The notes: generated by a model not told the origin, from the sequence alone. A stretch of 64,000 nt of DNA from Caballeronia hypogeia (GCF_001544875.2 NZ_FCOA02000002.1:62001-126000), one strand, 5' to 3'. Counted from the stretch's first letter, positions 8,995 through 17,733 are shown. Translations and numbers: made by a program.

Positions 8995-9023
8995 AGAATA
9001 GTCACGGGAACGCTTGTGTACAA
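8995..9023 (-). promoter_or_regulatory. Candidate sigma-70 promoter of the two-gene module
   Basis: On the minus strand TTGTAC (9023-9018), a 17-nt spacer and TATTCT (9000-8995) lie about 45 nt upstream of the membrane-protein ATG. Spacing is ideal and each hexamer matches the consensus at four or five of six positions. This suggests the module is transcribed on its own, independent of the siderophore sigma factor. Confidence 0.5.
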
Positions 9024-9127
9024 GTGGAATTGTTTGCCGGAGTCGCATTCGAATGAAAGCAAAATTATCTCGATGCTTGTCGATTAGGGATTCCGAAAGA
9101 ACGCGGAACACCAGACGGTGTTGAAAG

Positions 9128-9148
9128 TGCCGCGTGAAGCAAGCGGCA
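9128..9148 (-). terminator. Weak terminator-like hairpin after the exporter gene
   Basis: TGCCGC and GCGGCA form a 6-bp inverted repeat with a 9-nt loop, 5 nt past the exporter stop on the minus strand. The following sequence has only a short CTTT, so termination may be inefficient. Confidence 0.35.
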
Positions 9149-9152
9149 TCAG

Positions 9153-10916
9153 TTACCTCTCAGATTCCTTCCTTACGAATTCCATTCGCCCTCGCGCGCC
9201 GCTTCCCACCACATCCACCGCCGCCGTTCTCACGCCACCCCCGCGCGTCTCACTCGCCACCACGCCATTCTCCAGCTTGAGCACCCTGTCCGCGATCGGG
9301 AAATAACGGTCATCGTGCGTCACGACGATCACGGTCTTTCCACGCGAGCGCAGCTCCGGCAACAACTGCTCATAAAACACCGCCTTGAACGCCGGGTCCT
9401 GATCCGCTGCCCATTCATCGAAAAGATAGAGCGGACGGTCTTCGAGATAAGCGACCACCAGCGCGAGCCGCTTGCGCTGCCCGGTGGAAAGCGAGCGCGT
9501 CGAAAATGCGCCGTCGATTACCTGCACCTTGTGATCGAGCGCGAGCTTCGCGACGAGCGCATTGGCCCGCGCATCCGCCGCCGCGCGCGATGCGTCGCTC
9601 GGATCGACGATGCCGAGCAGCCCATCGAACAGATGGAAGTCGTTGAACACCGCCGTGAAACGCTCGCGATAGGCCGCGCGTTCGCCCTCGGTCACGGGCA
9701 TGCCATCGATCTCGATCACGCCCGACTCCGGCTCATACAGCCCCGTCAGCACCTTCGCGAGCGTGGTCTTGCCGCTGCCATTGCCGCCGACGATGAACAC
9801 AAGCTCACCCGGCGACAGAGTCAGATCGACAGGACCGATGCGAAACATCCGTTCATCGCGTTCATGAAAGTACGCATGCGTGACGCCGCGCATCGTGAGC
9901 GTGCGGAAACGCGCGTCATGTGTCGATGAAGTCTGCTCCGCCGTTGCGACCGAAACACTGCCGAACTCCGCCATCACCTTCTCGATACGCGTCAGCGACA
10001 CGCGCGCCGCGTTCAAGGTCGGGATGTTGTTCAGCAATCCATCCAGCGGCACGAGCATGAAAAGAAAGACGACGACATAGCCCGCCGTCGCGCCCGCATT
10101 CGCGCGCACGCCTAGCGATGGCCAGAACGCCGCCGCGCCCAGAAAGCCATAGAACAGAAAGATGATCCAGCCCACGCCCACCGCATACGCGCTGAACGCG
10201 CGGCGACGATGATCGCGGACTTCGCCGATTGCCGCGCCCAGTTGTCCATCGACGAATTGCCGCAAGCGCGCCCGATGCAGCTTCAACTCCTTTGCGCCCG
10301 CGAAGAGCGCGCCGAGATAGCCGAACAACTTGTCCTGCGACTGGCCCGCCGCTTGGAGCGATGCGATCGCGCGCCGGTCGCCCAGGTGATAGCCGAGCGA
10401 TCCCGTGACGATCGCCGTGAGCGCGAGCAGGCACACGGGCCACGAAAGCCAGGCCAGATAACCCAGGCACCCGAACACGATGGACCCATGCATGACGATG
10501 TTGGGCAACGCGAAGAAGAGCATCGACACGTTGGTCGCGTCGTCGGTGAGAACCGATTGCACGGGCGCCGCGCCAATGCGCTCGACATCGCGCAACTCCG
10601 CCGCCGCCACCCGCCGCGCGACGTGCTCGCGCAACTGCGCCATCGTGTCTTGCGAAAGCCGCGCGAACAGGACGCCTGAAACGACGCGCGTGCAAAGCGC
10701 GACGACGGCGCACAGCGCGAAACGCCACGCGAGCGTGCCGTCGGACGAAGCGGGCGCCGATAGCGCGCGATTGAGCGTCGCGACGAGCATCACGCTCGCG
10801 ACGCCATTCAGCACGCAGGCGACGAGCGCGACGCCGAACGCGCGGCGCGAGCGCGTGAGCAGCGCGATGATGAGCCGCGCCGCGGGCTTCTGCTCGGAAG
10901 AGGAAACGAAGGTCAT
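9153..10916 (-). CDS. orbE: Cyclic-peptide/siderophore ABC exporter (OrbE/PvdE-like)
   Basis: 587-aa half transporter: six hydrophobic helices in the first ~330 residues, then an ATPase domain. Walker A is GGNGSGKTT, the signature is LSTGQRKR (a G-to-T variant common in the cyclic-peptide exporter class), and Walker B is LYLFDEWAADQDP. The PvdE/SyrD/OrbE class moves siderophore precursors out of the cytoplasm. It faces opposite to the uptake genes and is preceded by an OrbS-type promoter on its own strand (10983-11008). With no intact NRPS nearby its substrate is uncertain. Confidence 0.9.
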   Translation of the reverse strand: MTFVSSSEQKPAARLIIALLTRSRRAFGVALVACVLNGVASVMLVATLNRALSAPASSDGTLAWRFALCAVVALCTRVVSGVLFARLSQDTMAQLREHVARRVAAAELRDVERIGAAPVQSVLTDDATNVSMLFFALPNIVMHGSIVFGCLGYLAWLSWPVCLLALTAIVTGSLGYHLGDRRAIASLQAAGQSQDKLFGYLGALFAGAKELKLHRARLRQFVDGQLGAAIGEVRDHRRRAFSAYAVGVGWIIFLFYGFLGAAAFWPSLGVRANAGATAGYVVVFLFMLVPLDGLLNNIPTLNAARVSLTRIEKVMAEFGSVSVATAEQTSSTHDARFRTLTMRGVTHAYFHERDERMFRIGPVDLTLSPGELVFIVGGNGSGKTTLAKVLTGLYEPESGVIEIDGMPVTEGERAAYRERFTAVFNDFHLFDGLLGIVDPSDASRAAADARANALVAKLALDHKVQVIDGAFSTRSLSTGQRKRLALVVAYLEDRPLYLFDEWAADQDPAFKAVFYEQLLPELRSRGKTVIVVTHDDRYFPIADRVLKLENGVVASETRGGGVRTAAVDVVGSGARGRMEFVRKESER

Positions 10917-10982
10917 CGGGTCATTGGCCGTGCATGTCGGTGAATGAATGGGAGCGGCGCCTCTTGCGCCTTCTCATGGAGA

Positions 10983-11008
10983 GACGTTTGAGCACGCCGA
11001 ATCTTTAG
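10983..11008 (-). promoter_or_regulatory. OrbS-type promoter for the exporter gene
   Basis: On the minus strand CTAAAGAT (11008-11001), a 14-nt spacer and CGTC (10986-10983). The spacing equals that of the promoters at 872 and 11033; the upstream element is a variant of GTAAAAAA. It lies about 70 nt before the exporter ATG and stands back to back with the promoter at 11033. Confidence 0.6.
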
Positions 11009-11032
11009 CGCATCGATGGTGCGCAAAAAACG

Positions 11033-11058
11033 GTAAAAAATTTCTCGCGCGAAACGTC
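11033..11058 (+). promoter_or_regulatory. OrbS-type promoter before the NRPS remnant and receptor
   Basis: GTAAAAAA (11033-11040), 14 nt, CGTC (11055-11058): identical in element sequence and spacing to the promoter at 872. It probably once drove the NRPS genes. It now reads into the NRPS remnant and then the TonB-dependent receptor, so it would keep the receptor under iron-starvation control. Confidence 0.72.
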
Positions 11059-11136
11059 ATTCCGAGTGAGGCCGCTTTTCGAGCGGCACCCCGTTCATGC
11101 CGCCTTTTTTTGGTCCGGCCAGAACCGAAGGATTTC

Positions 11137-11380
11137 ATGCCGATGACGAGTTTCCCGACCGCGCTGCATCAACGCATTCAGGCGCTCGCGCGTCTTCATC
11201 CCGAAGCTGCCGACCTTGCCTTCCATGCGGATCGCCACGCGCGTCTGTCGGGCGGCGAACTCGATTTCCGCGCGCCCTGGCTCGCGGGCGCGTCTGCGAG
11301 CGGCCGGTGTGCGCGCCGAAGCGCGCGTGGGCGTGTGCGTCGAGCGTTCGTGTGAGCTGTTCGTCGCGTTGCTCGCGGTG
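11137..11380 (+). pseudogene. Frameshifted fragment of an NRPS adenylation domain
   Basis: From ATG 11137 (SD GAAGGA) the first frame reads a start resembling the N-terminal edge of an adenylation domain: FPTALHQRIQALARLHPEA, then RLSGGELDFRAPWLAGA, a worn copy of the A1 motif LSYxELDxRANxLA. One extra base near 11293 shifts the frame. The continuation in the next frame is LRAAGVRAEARVGVCVERS, then CELFVALLAV, the segment just before core A2 (LKAGxAYVPLD). Similarity stops there at about 11380; the open frame runs on to 11497 with no recognisable content. It follows an OrbS-type promoter, so it is most simply the 5' stump of the deleted siderophore synthetase. Confidence 0.7.
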
Positions 11381-11545
11381 TGCTCGGACGAGATCGCAGC
11401 ATGGCTCGTCGATGCAGGACAGGACAACGTCGCGAAACAAGCGGCGGACACGAAGAAAACCGGGGTGAGCGGCGGGCGTGTGACCGTCGCTCTTTGACAA
11501 AGTAGCGGCGCACTCGAAGCCGCATTGCGATTGGAGAAAAGAAGA

Positions 11546-13735
11546 ATGAAGTGGGGAAGAGGGACGCGCAAGAACGCGTTTGCGATAGCGGCGAGCGTGG
11601 CGTTCTGCGTGGCTGCGGCCGATCATGCACAAGCACAGGAACAGCAGGGACAAGCGCAGGACGCGCCGCAAACAAGCACCTTACCCGCCGTGCGCGTGAA
11701 CGCATCGGCGGATAACGACGACACGGTCGGACTCGTTGCGCGCAAGAGCCGCACCGGCACGAAGACCGACACGCCCATCGACGAGATTCCGCAGACGATC
11801 AACGTCGTCACGTCGGCGCAGATCGAGGATACCGGCGCTACCAGCATCAACGAAGCGTTGCGCTATATCCCGGGCTTCTCGTCGTATGGCGCCGATGTGC
11901 GCTCCGACTGGTACTCGGCGCTGCGCGGCTTCACGCCGACCGTGTTCGTCGATGGCCTGCAAGTGCCCAATACGCTCAATCTGTCGAGCTGGCGCGTCGA
12001 TCCGTACATGATCGACAGCATCACGGTGCTGCGGGGGCCGACCTCGGTGCTGTACGGACAGGGCGATCCCGGCGCGATCGTCGACGTGCAGAGCAAGCTC
12101 GCCGATGGCGGACGTTATCGCGAGGCGGGCGTGCAGATCGGCGACTATGCGCGCAAGCAGGTCATGTTCGATATCGGCGACAAGATCGATCAGGACGGCA
12201 AGTGGTCGTATCGCGTGCTCGCGGTGGGTCGCGATGGCAACTCGCTGACGGGCCCGCACGCGGAGCAGCGTTTCGCGATTTCGCCGTCGGTGCGCTGGCA
12301 GCCGAGCGCGAATACGTCGTTGACGATCGCGGCAAGTTATCTGCAGGATTGGGGTGATGCATCGAACAACTTTCTGCCCGCGCAAGGCACGGTGTTGCCG
12401 AATCCGAACGGCAGGATTTCACCGAATCTCTATACGGGCGATCCGACTTACTCGTATTACCGCAAGAAGGAATGGTCGGTCGGCTATCAGTTCGAGCACA
12501 AGTTCAACGACATCTGGACATTCCGGCAAAACACGCGCTGGATGCATCTGTCGCTGGATAACGGCGCGGTGTGGGGCGGCGGGCTCGATGCGAGCGATCC
12601 GACCGAACAGACGCTCTCGCGCTACGCGGGTCTGTTCCAGCCGAACTACAGCCGCTTCGATATCGACAATCAGGCGCAGGCGCGCTTCGGCACAGGGCCG
12701 CTCGAACATACCGTGCTGCTCGGCTTCGAGTACAACCGCCAGAATTCGACCGACAGTGAATGGCTCGCGCTCGGTCCGAGCCTGAACATGTACAACCCGG
12801 TCTACACGCCGGTTTCCACCGCGATCTTCTTCGGCCCGGATTCGTTCGGCCAGACCAATACGCGCACGACGCTGGATTCGTTCGGTCTTTATGCACAGGA
12901 TCAGGTGAAGTGGAACCGCTGGGTGCTGACCGTGGGCGGCCGCGAGGACTGGAGCAATACGAGGCAGGACGATATCGTCGGCGGCACGCAAGTGAAGCAG
13001 GACGACAGCGCGTTCTCGGGCCGTGTAGGTCTCACGTATCTGGGCGATTACGGTTTGTCGCCGTACATCAGCTATTCGACTTCGTTCAATCCGATCATCG
13101 GCGTGAAGATGGCGGACGGCGGCCTGCCATCGCCCACCAAGGGCCGTCAGATCGAAGCAGGTCTGCGCTGGCAGCCGCCGGGCAAGAACCTGATGCTCGG
13201 CGCGGCGATCTATCAGATCAACCAGAAGAACGTGCTCACGCCGGACCCGACCGACCCGACCGGCACGTTCTCCGTGCAGACGGGCGAGGTCCGCTCGCGC
13301 GGCATCGAGCTGAGCGCGGTGGGCAATGTGACGCGCAATCTTTCGGTGATCGCTGCGTACGTCTATCAGGACGTGAAGAACATCAGCGCGAACGACGTGA
13401 CGCTCGACAAGTGGCCGGTATCGATTCCGCTGCCGCGTCAGATGGCGTCTCTCTGGGCCGACTGGACGTGGCATTCGGGTCCGCTCGACGGCCTCGGCTT
13501 CGGCGCGGGCATTCGCTACCAGAGCGGGCTCGCGGGTGCGGCGGATAACTCGCTGTATATCCCGAGCTACACGGTGTACGACGCGGCGATCCATTACGAC
13601 ATGCCGCATTGGCGTTTCGCGGTGAACGCACAGAACATCTTCAACCGCACGTTCGTGAGCGGTTGCCAGTCCGAGTCGGCCTGCTTCTACGGCAATCCGC
13701 GGACGGTGATCGCGACCGCGCGATACAACTGGTGA
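11546..13735 (+). CDS. TonB-dependent ferric-siderophore receptor
   Basis: 729-aa outer-membrane receptor of the FhuA/FoxA class. A signal peptide (KNAFAIAASVAFCVAAADHAQA) is followed by the plug, with DEIPQTINVVTSAQIEDTGA, ALRYIPGFSSYG and LRGPTSVLYGQGDPGAIVD. A 22-strand barrel ends in RYNW, with a terminal aromatic as expected. The ATG at 11546 has SD GGAG; an in-frame TTG at 11525 is less likely. No extended N-terminal signalling domain is seen. It lies downstream of an OrbS-type promoter and the NRPS remnant, and should import the ferric siderophore handled by the ABC system at 1634-6265. OrbA/FmtA-like by position, but the assignment to that exact receptor is inferred. Confidence 0.9.
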   Translation: MKWGRGTRKNAFAIAASVAFCVAAADHAQAQEQQGQAQDAPQTSTLPAVRVNASADNDDTVGLVARKSRTGTKTDTPIDEIPQTINVVTSAQIEDTGATSINEALRYIPGFSSYGADVRSDWYSALRGFTPTVFVDGLQVPNTLNLSSWRVDPYMIDSITVLRGPTSVLYGQGDPGAIVDVQSKLADGGRYREAGVQIGDYARKQVMFDIGDKIDQDGKWSYRVLAVGRDGNSLTGPHAEQRFAISPSVRWQPSANTSLTIAASYLQDWGDASNNFLPAQGTVLPNPNGRISPNLYTGDPTYSYYRKKEWSVGYQFEHKFNDIWTFRQNTRWMHLSLDNGAVWGGGLDASDPTEQTLSRYAGLFQPNYSRFDIDNQAQARFGTGPLEHTVLLGFEYNRQNSTDSEWLALGPSLNMYNPVYTPVSTAIFFGPDSFGQTNTRTTLDSFGLYAQDQVKWNRWVLTVGGREDWSNTRQDDIVGGTQVKQDDSAFSGRVGLTYLGDYGLSPYISYSTSFNPIIGVKMADGGLPSPTKGRQIEAGLRWQPPGKNLMLGAAIYQINQKNVLTPDPTDPTGTFSVQTGEVRSRGIELSAVGNVTRNLSVIAAYVYQDVKNISANDVTLDKWPVSIPLPRQMASLWADWTWHSGPLDGLGFGAGIRYQSGLAGAADNSLYIPSYTVYDAAIHYDMPHWRFAVNAQNIFNRTFVSGCQSESACFYGNPRTVIATARYNW

Positions 13736-13743
13736 TGATCGAC

Positions 13744-13771
13744 GGCGGCGCTGCCCGACGCATGCGCCGCC
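13744..13771 (+). terminator. Hairpin after the receptor gene
   Basis: GGCGGCGC and GCGCCGCC form a perfect 8-bp stem with a 12-nt loop, 8 nt past the receptor stop. No T-run follows, so it is a weak or Rho-assisted terminator at best. Confidence 0.35.
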
Positions 13772-14120
13772 GCTTCCAGAGCAGGAATGGATGACGAAGA
13801 TAAAGCTGGCCTTCATCATGTCCTTTTGCAACGCGGCGGCGGATCGCGCGGGACGGCATATCGAATACGAGAGCGGGACGCGAAGTCGCCGATCGAGTAT
13901 CTCGTGGAGCGTCTTTTTACCGCGCTCGAAGGCGGGCTTCTGGCTTCGGAATCGGCTTCGGAGTCGGCGGTACGGAGGCTGAAAATCATGTCCGCTTGCG
14001 GGAAGTGGCGCTCGTAGATCGTGCCTTCGGTGTTCTCTGGCCGTACCAGATGCTTGTCGATCATGTGTTCGCTTTGCGCTTTGGCGACGAATGCTTCGAC
14101 ATCGTTTCTGACAACGGATG
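13772..14120. other. Gene-poor stretch with a possible protein remnant
   Basis: No convincing intact gene. On the minus strand about 14123-13975 reads as protein-like sequence (NDVEAFVAKAQSEHMIDKH, then TEGTIYERHFPQADMIFSL) that decays into low-complexity Ser/Arg text. It has no SD or good start and abuts the LysR stop. It may be a decayed gene end. I do not recognise the family. Confidence 0.4.
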
Positions 14121-15056
14121 CTACGCCGCCGCGCTTCCCGCTTCGACGATCGCCTGCATCAACAACCGCACGCCCGGTGCAAGCGGTGCGTCGCGGCGCG
14201 TGACCATTTCATAGGGCTCGCTGCGCGAAGCGAGCGTGACCGGCAACGTGCGCACCACGCCATGTGCGGTGCAAAAGCGTGCGACATCGACCGATACGAG
14301 CGCCACCAGCGACGGATTCTTCTGCAGCAGGTTGAGCGTCGCGAATGCGGAGGTCGTTTCCAGCAGGTGCGCGGGAAAGCGCAGGCCGGCGTCGTGAAAC
14401 TCGCGTTCGAGCAGAATGCGCATCGGCATGTTCGCGCGATAAACCACCCAGCGATGCTGCGCGACATCCTTCAGCATCACGCGCTTGCGTTTCGCCAACG
14501 GATGCGCAACATTCGCGATCACCGCGAGCGTTTCTTCCTTGACGAGAACGCTGTCGTACAGATAAGGCGTCTGACTCACGCTCGTGCGGCAAATGGCGAG
14601 GTCGAGCCGGCCCGCATCGATCAGCCCGAGCAGACTCGCGCTCGTTTCCTCGACGATCTCCACTGACATCTCGGGCTGGCGCTCGCTCACGGCGGTGATC
14701 GCATCGGTCAACAGCGGCACGGCGCCCATGATCACGCCCACCGACACGCGCCCGCCATAGCCGCGCATGATGCCGACAATCTCTTCGCGCAAATGCGCAA
14801 GGTCCGTATGAATGAGCCGCGCGTATCGGATCACGCAATGCCCGACGGCATTGGGCGCAAGGCCGCGATTGGTGCGCACGAAGAGCGGCGCGCCGAAGGT
14901 GGTTTCGATCTCGTGCAACGCCTTGCTCGCACCGGGCTGGGTGAGGGCGAGCTGCTTCGCCGCGCCGAGCAGCGAGCCGCGTTCTTCGAGCGCGATGAGC
15001 AGGCGCAACTGCTTGACGTGCAGACGCGAGACGATGGAGTTGAGCGAGGGCGTCAT
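14121..15056 (-). CDS. LysR-family transcriptional regulator
   Basis: 311 aa. The N-terminal winged HTH (about 12-70: LRLLIALEERGSLLGAAKQL, then LTQPGASKALHEIE) is followed by a periplasmic-binding-like effector domain (about 100-305). It is divergent from the iron-type alcohol dehydrogenase at 15206, the usual arrangement for a LysR regulator and its target. A 10-bp palindrome lies between them. The effector is unknown. Confidence 0.92.
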   Translation of the reverse strand: MTPSLNSIVSRLHVKQLRLLIALEERGSLLGAAKQLALTQPGASKALHEIETTFGAPLFVRTNRGLAPNAVGHCVIRYARLIHTDLAHLREEIVGIMRGYGGRVSVGVIMGAVPLLTDAITAVSERQPEMSVEIVEETSASLLGLIDAGRLDLAICRTSVSQTPYLYDSVLVKEETLAVIANVAHPLAKRKRVMLKDVAQHRWVVYRANMPMRILLEREFHDAGLRFPAHLLETTSAFATLNLLQKNPSLVALVSVDVARFCTAHGVVRTLPVTLASRSEPYEMVTRRDAPLAPGVRLLMQAIVEAGSAAA

Positions 15057-15084
15057 TCGATCGAGCCAGGCTTGAGGAAAAGCT

Positions 15085-15094
15085 ATAGCGCTAT
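15085..15094. promoter_or_regulatory. Palindrome in the LysR / alcohol dehydrogenase divergent region
   Basis: ATAGCGCTAT is a perfect 10-bp palindrome about 30 nt upstream of the LysR start. It is a candidate LysR binding half-site arrangement; only sequence symmetry supports it. Confidence 0.35.
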
Positions 15095-15205
15095 TAAAAG
15101 TCGTCAGTATCGCGCGCAGGCGTCGACTCGTATACTGGCAGGCACCGTGCCGACCGAAAGCATCATTCGGAAAGCGGCATCGACTATAACCTTCCCTCAG
15201 TCACC

Positions 15206-16345
15206 ATGTCTCTCATCAACTACATCACGCAGATTCAATTCGATTTCGGCGCGGTGCGCCTGCTGGCTGGCGAGTGCGAGCGCATCGGCATGCGCCGTCC
15301 GCTGATCGTGACCGACGCCGGCATTCGCGCGGCGGGCCTCGTCGACAAGGTGCTGGACGCGCTCGCCGCATCCTCGCCGGTTGCGGTATTCGACGCCACG
15401 CCGCCCAATCCGAACGAAGCCGCCGTGCGCGCCGCGGTCGCCATGTACAAGGACAATGATTGCGATGGCGTGATCGCCGTGGGCGGCGGCTCGTCCATCG
15501 ATCTCGCCAAGGGCGTGGCGGTTTGCGCGACGCACGAAGGCCCGCTGCAAAGTTTTGCGGTGATCGAGGGCGGGCTTGCGCGCATCACGGCGAAGACCGC
15601 GCCCGTCATCGCCATTCCGACGACCGCAGGCACCGGCAGCGAAGTGGGCCGCGGCGCGATCCTGATTCTCGACGACGGCCGCAAGGTGGGCGTGATCTCG
15701 CCGCATGTCGTGCCGAAGGTCGCGATCTGCGATCCCGAACTGACGCTCGGCCTGCCGCCCATGCTCACGGCCGCGACCGGCATGGACGCCATCGCGCATT
15801 GCCTCGAAACCTTCATGGCGCCAGCGTTCAATCCGCCCGCCGACGGCATCGCGCTCGACGGCCTGTGGCGCGCGTGGCGTCACATCGAGCGGGCGACACG
15901 CGACGGTTCGGACCGCGCCGCGCGCTGGAACATGATGAGCGCATCGATGCAGGGCGCGCTCGCGTTTCAGAAGGGGCTGGGCTGCGTGCATAGCCTGAGC
16001 CATTCGCTCGGCGGCATCAATCCGAAGCTGCATCACGGCACGCTCAACGCGATCTTCCTGCCGGCCGTCATTGCGTTCAACGGCAGCGCGCCTACGATGA
16101 TTGATGAAGGCAAGCTCGATCGAATCGCGCAGGCGATGGGCCTCGCATCGGGCGCTGAAGTCGGCGACGCCGTGCGCCAGATGACCGCCGCGCTCGGCCT
16201 GCCGCGCGGGCTTGCGGAACTGGGCGTGACGCGTGAAATGTTCCCGCGCATCATCGCGGGGGCGCTGAAGGATCACAGTCATAAGACGAATCCGCGCGAC
16301 GCATCGAACGCGGACTACGAGGCGATGCTCGAGGCCTCAATGTAA
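15206..16345 (+). CDS. Iron-containing (group III) alcohol dehydrogenase
   Basis: 379 aa, normal family length. It has a nucleotide-binding GGGSSIDLAKGVA loop and PTTAGTGSEVGRGAI. Metal ligands lie in GMDAIAHCLE, GCVHSLSHSLGG and LHHGTLNAI. It is an NAD(P)-dependent cytoplasmic dehydrogenase; 4-hydroxybutyrate-type or similar short alcohols are plausible, but the sequence does not settle the substrate. It is divergent from, and probably regulated by, the LysR gene at 14121. Confidence 0.9.
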   Translation: MSLINYITQIQFDFGAVRLLAGECERIGMRRPLIVTDAGIRAAGLVDKVLDALAASSPVAVFDATPPNPNEAAVRAAVAMYKDNDCDGVIAVGGGSSIDLAKGVAVCATHEGPLQSFAVIEGGLARITAKTAPVIAIPTTAGTGSEVGRGAILILDDGRKVGVISPHVVPKVAICDPELTLGLPPMLTAATGMDAIAHCLETFMAPAFNPPADGIALDGLWRAWRHIERATRDGSDRAARWNMMSASMQGALAFQKGLGCVHSLSHSLGGINPKLHHGTLNAIFLPAVIAFNGSAPTMIDEGKLDRIAQAMGLASGAEVGDAVRQMTAALGLPRGLAELGVTREMFPRIIAGALKDHSHKTNPRDASNADYEAMLEASM

Positions 16346-16484
16346 TCGAAGCAAAACGCGCTTCGGCCGAAACGGGGCCGGAGCGCTGTCGCCCAGGCGG
16401 CGGGCGATTTGCGGTGTTGCAACAAACCCTTAGGGGAAAACCCTTAAGTCTGTTACAATGTCGCCCAAGTCTTGGGAACAGATC

Positions 16485-16691
16485 ATGCGCCGCCGCTACG
16501 AAGTCATCGAAAAAGTCGCCTTTGCCCTGCTCACGCTGTCCGCCGTGCTGGACGCGAGCTACATCACCTGGGAAAAACATCCCAACTTCCGCGAAAACGT
16601 CACCGAGATGGTCAGGATCGGCTCGGAACTGTCGCTCGCGAATCCGGGAGTCGGCGATCAGTCGCCGCTGGTTCCGATGGCGTTCAACTAA
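16485..16691 (+). CDS. Small conserved-looking protein with one hydrophobic helix
   Basis: 68 aa from ATG 16485 (MRRRYEVIEKVAFALLTLSA, then VLDASYITWEKHPNF). An in-frame ATG at 16458 would add 9 residues, but it overlaps a TACAAT -10-like hexamer (16454-16459) and has no SD, so 16485 is preferred. One amphipathic or transmembrane helix sits at about residues 6-25. Two copies of AACCCTTA lie just upstream (about 16424-16447). Function unknown. Confidence 0.55.
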   Translation: MRRRYEVIEKVAFALLTLSAVLDASYITWEKHPNFRENVTEMVRIGSELSLANPGVGDQSPLVPMAFN

Positions 16692-16821
16692 GATTTTCCC
16701 AACGGCGCGCGAATTCCTTCGCGGCCACCGCTTCAAGCCACATACAGGTTATTCGGTCCGCCGTCGCACGGCGCGCGCCGGGTGCTTTATGCTGGCGGCT
16801 TCCCAGCCGTCGCCGCCCAGC

Positions 16822-17733
16822 ATGTCCTCCGCTCTCCATTCCCACGCCGTTCGCGGCGACCCGCTCCGCAGCTTCGCCCGCGCGATCGGGCAGATCGTGC
16901 TCCAGCGCAACGCCGCGACCGGCGTACTGGTGCTGCTCGCCGTGCTGTGCGCGAGCCCGCGCCTTGCATGCGGCCTGCTGATTGGCACGCTCACTGGCAA
17001 TGTCATCAGCGTCATCATCGAAAATGACGACGCGCCTGTCTTTCGCGACGATCTGTACGGCTTCAACGGCGCGCTCGCCGCGCTCGCCGCATTCACCTTC
17101 ATCGGCGATGCGTCGCAGGCGGCCGCCGTCGCGATCGTCGCCGCGATGTTCGCCACCTTTCTCGCCCACAAGCTCATGCGCGTGCTGTCGCGCCATGGTT
17201 TGCCGATCTTCTCCAGCCCGGCCATCATCGTGACCTGGTGCTGGCTGCCGCTGTTCGCCGATCGCGGCGATACCGGCGCGATTCCGCCTGTCGCCGCGGG
17301 CTTCATCACCATGCTGCAGGCCGCGTTTGCCGGACTCGCGCCGATCACCTTCGCGACCGGCGCGCTGGCGGGCGGATTGATCGCGGCAGGGCTATTCGCG
17401 TCGCGGCCGTCGCAGGCGGGCTGGGCGCTCGTGGGCAGTGCGCTCGGCGCGACGCTGCACGGGCTCGGCGGCGCGAGCGACGCGGTCGTGCTGTCGGGTG
17501 CGTGCGGCTTCAATGCGGCGCTCGCGGCGCTCGCGGCCGCACCGCTCGGCAAGCGCTACGCATTCGCCGCGATCGTCGCGGCGGTGCTGATCGAGCGCCT
17601 GATCGATTGCGCCGGTATCGCCGCGCTGACCGCGCCGTTCTTGCTGGCGTCGTGGGCGATCATCGCGATGCGGCGGCGCTGGCTTGGAACATCGAAACAA
17701 GGAGGCTCGCATGTCGTTCACCCACACGCCTGA
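16822..17733 (+). CDS. Urea transporter (UT family)
   Basis: 303-aa inner-membrane protein with two homologous hydrophobic halves. Each half carries the family's FNGALAALA / FNAALAALA stretch, near 85-95 and 230-240, and LTAPFLLASW near the end matches the UT signature region. It conducts urea. An alternative ATG at 16789 adds 11 residues; neither start has a strong SD. The 3' end overlaps the class II aldolase gene by 23 nt. No urease genes are in the window. Confidence 0.78.
   Translation: MSSALHSHAVRGDPLRSFARAIGQIVLQRNAATGVLVLLAVLCASPRLACGLLIGTLTGNVISVIIENDDAPVFRDDLYGFNGALAALAAFTFIGDASQAAAVAIVAAMFATFLAHKLMRVLSRHGLPIFSSPAIIVTWCWLPLFADRGDTGAIPPVAAGFITMLQAAFAGLAPITFATGALAGGLIAAGLFASRPSQAGWALVGSALGATLHGLGGASDAVVLSGACGFNAALAALAAAPLGKRYAFAAIVAAVLIERLIDCAGIAALTAPFLLASWAIIAMRRRWLGTSKQGGSHVVHPHA

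Noticed and set aside
6266..9152. Prophage or IS insertion as the source of the module
   Set aside because: No integrase, transposase, terminal inverted repeats or flanking direct repeats were seen.
13791..14214. Several short overlapping plus-strand frames after the receptor gene
   Set aside because: Low-complexity Arg/Ser text without SD or recognisable content.
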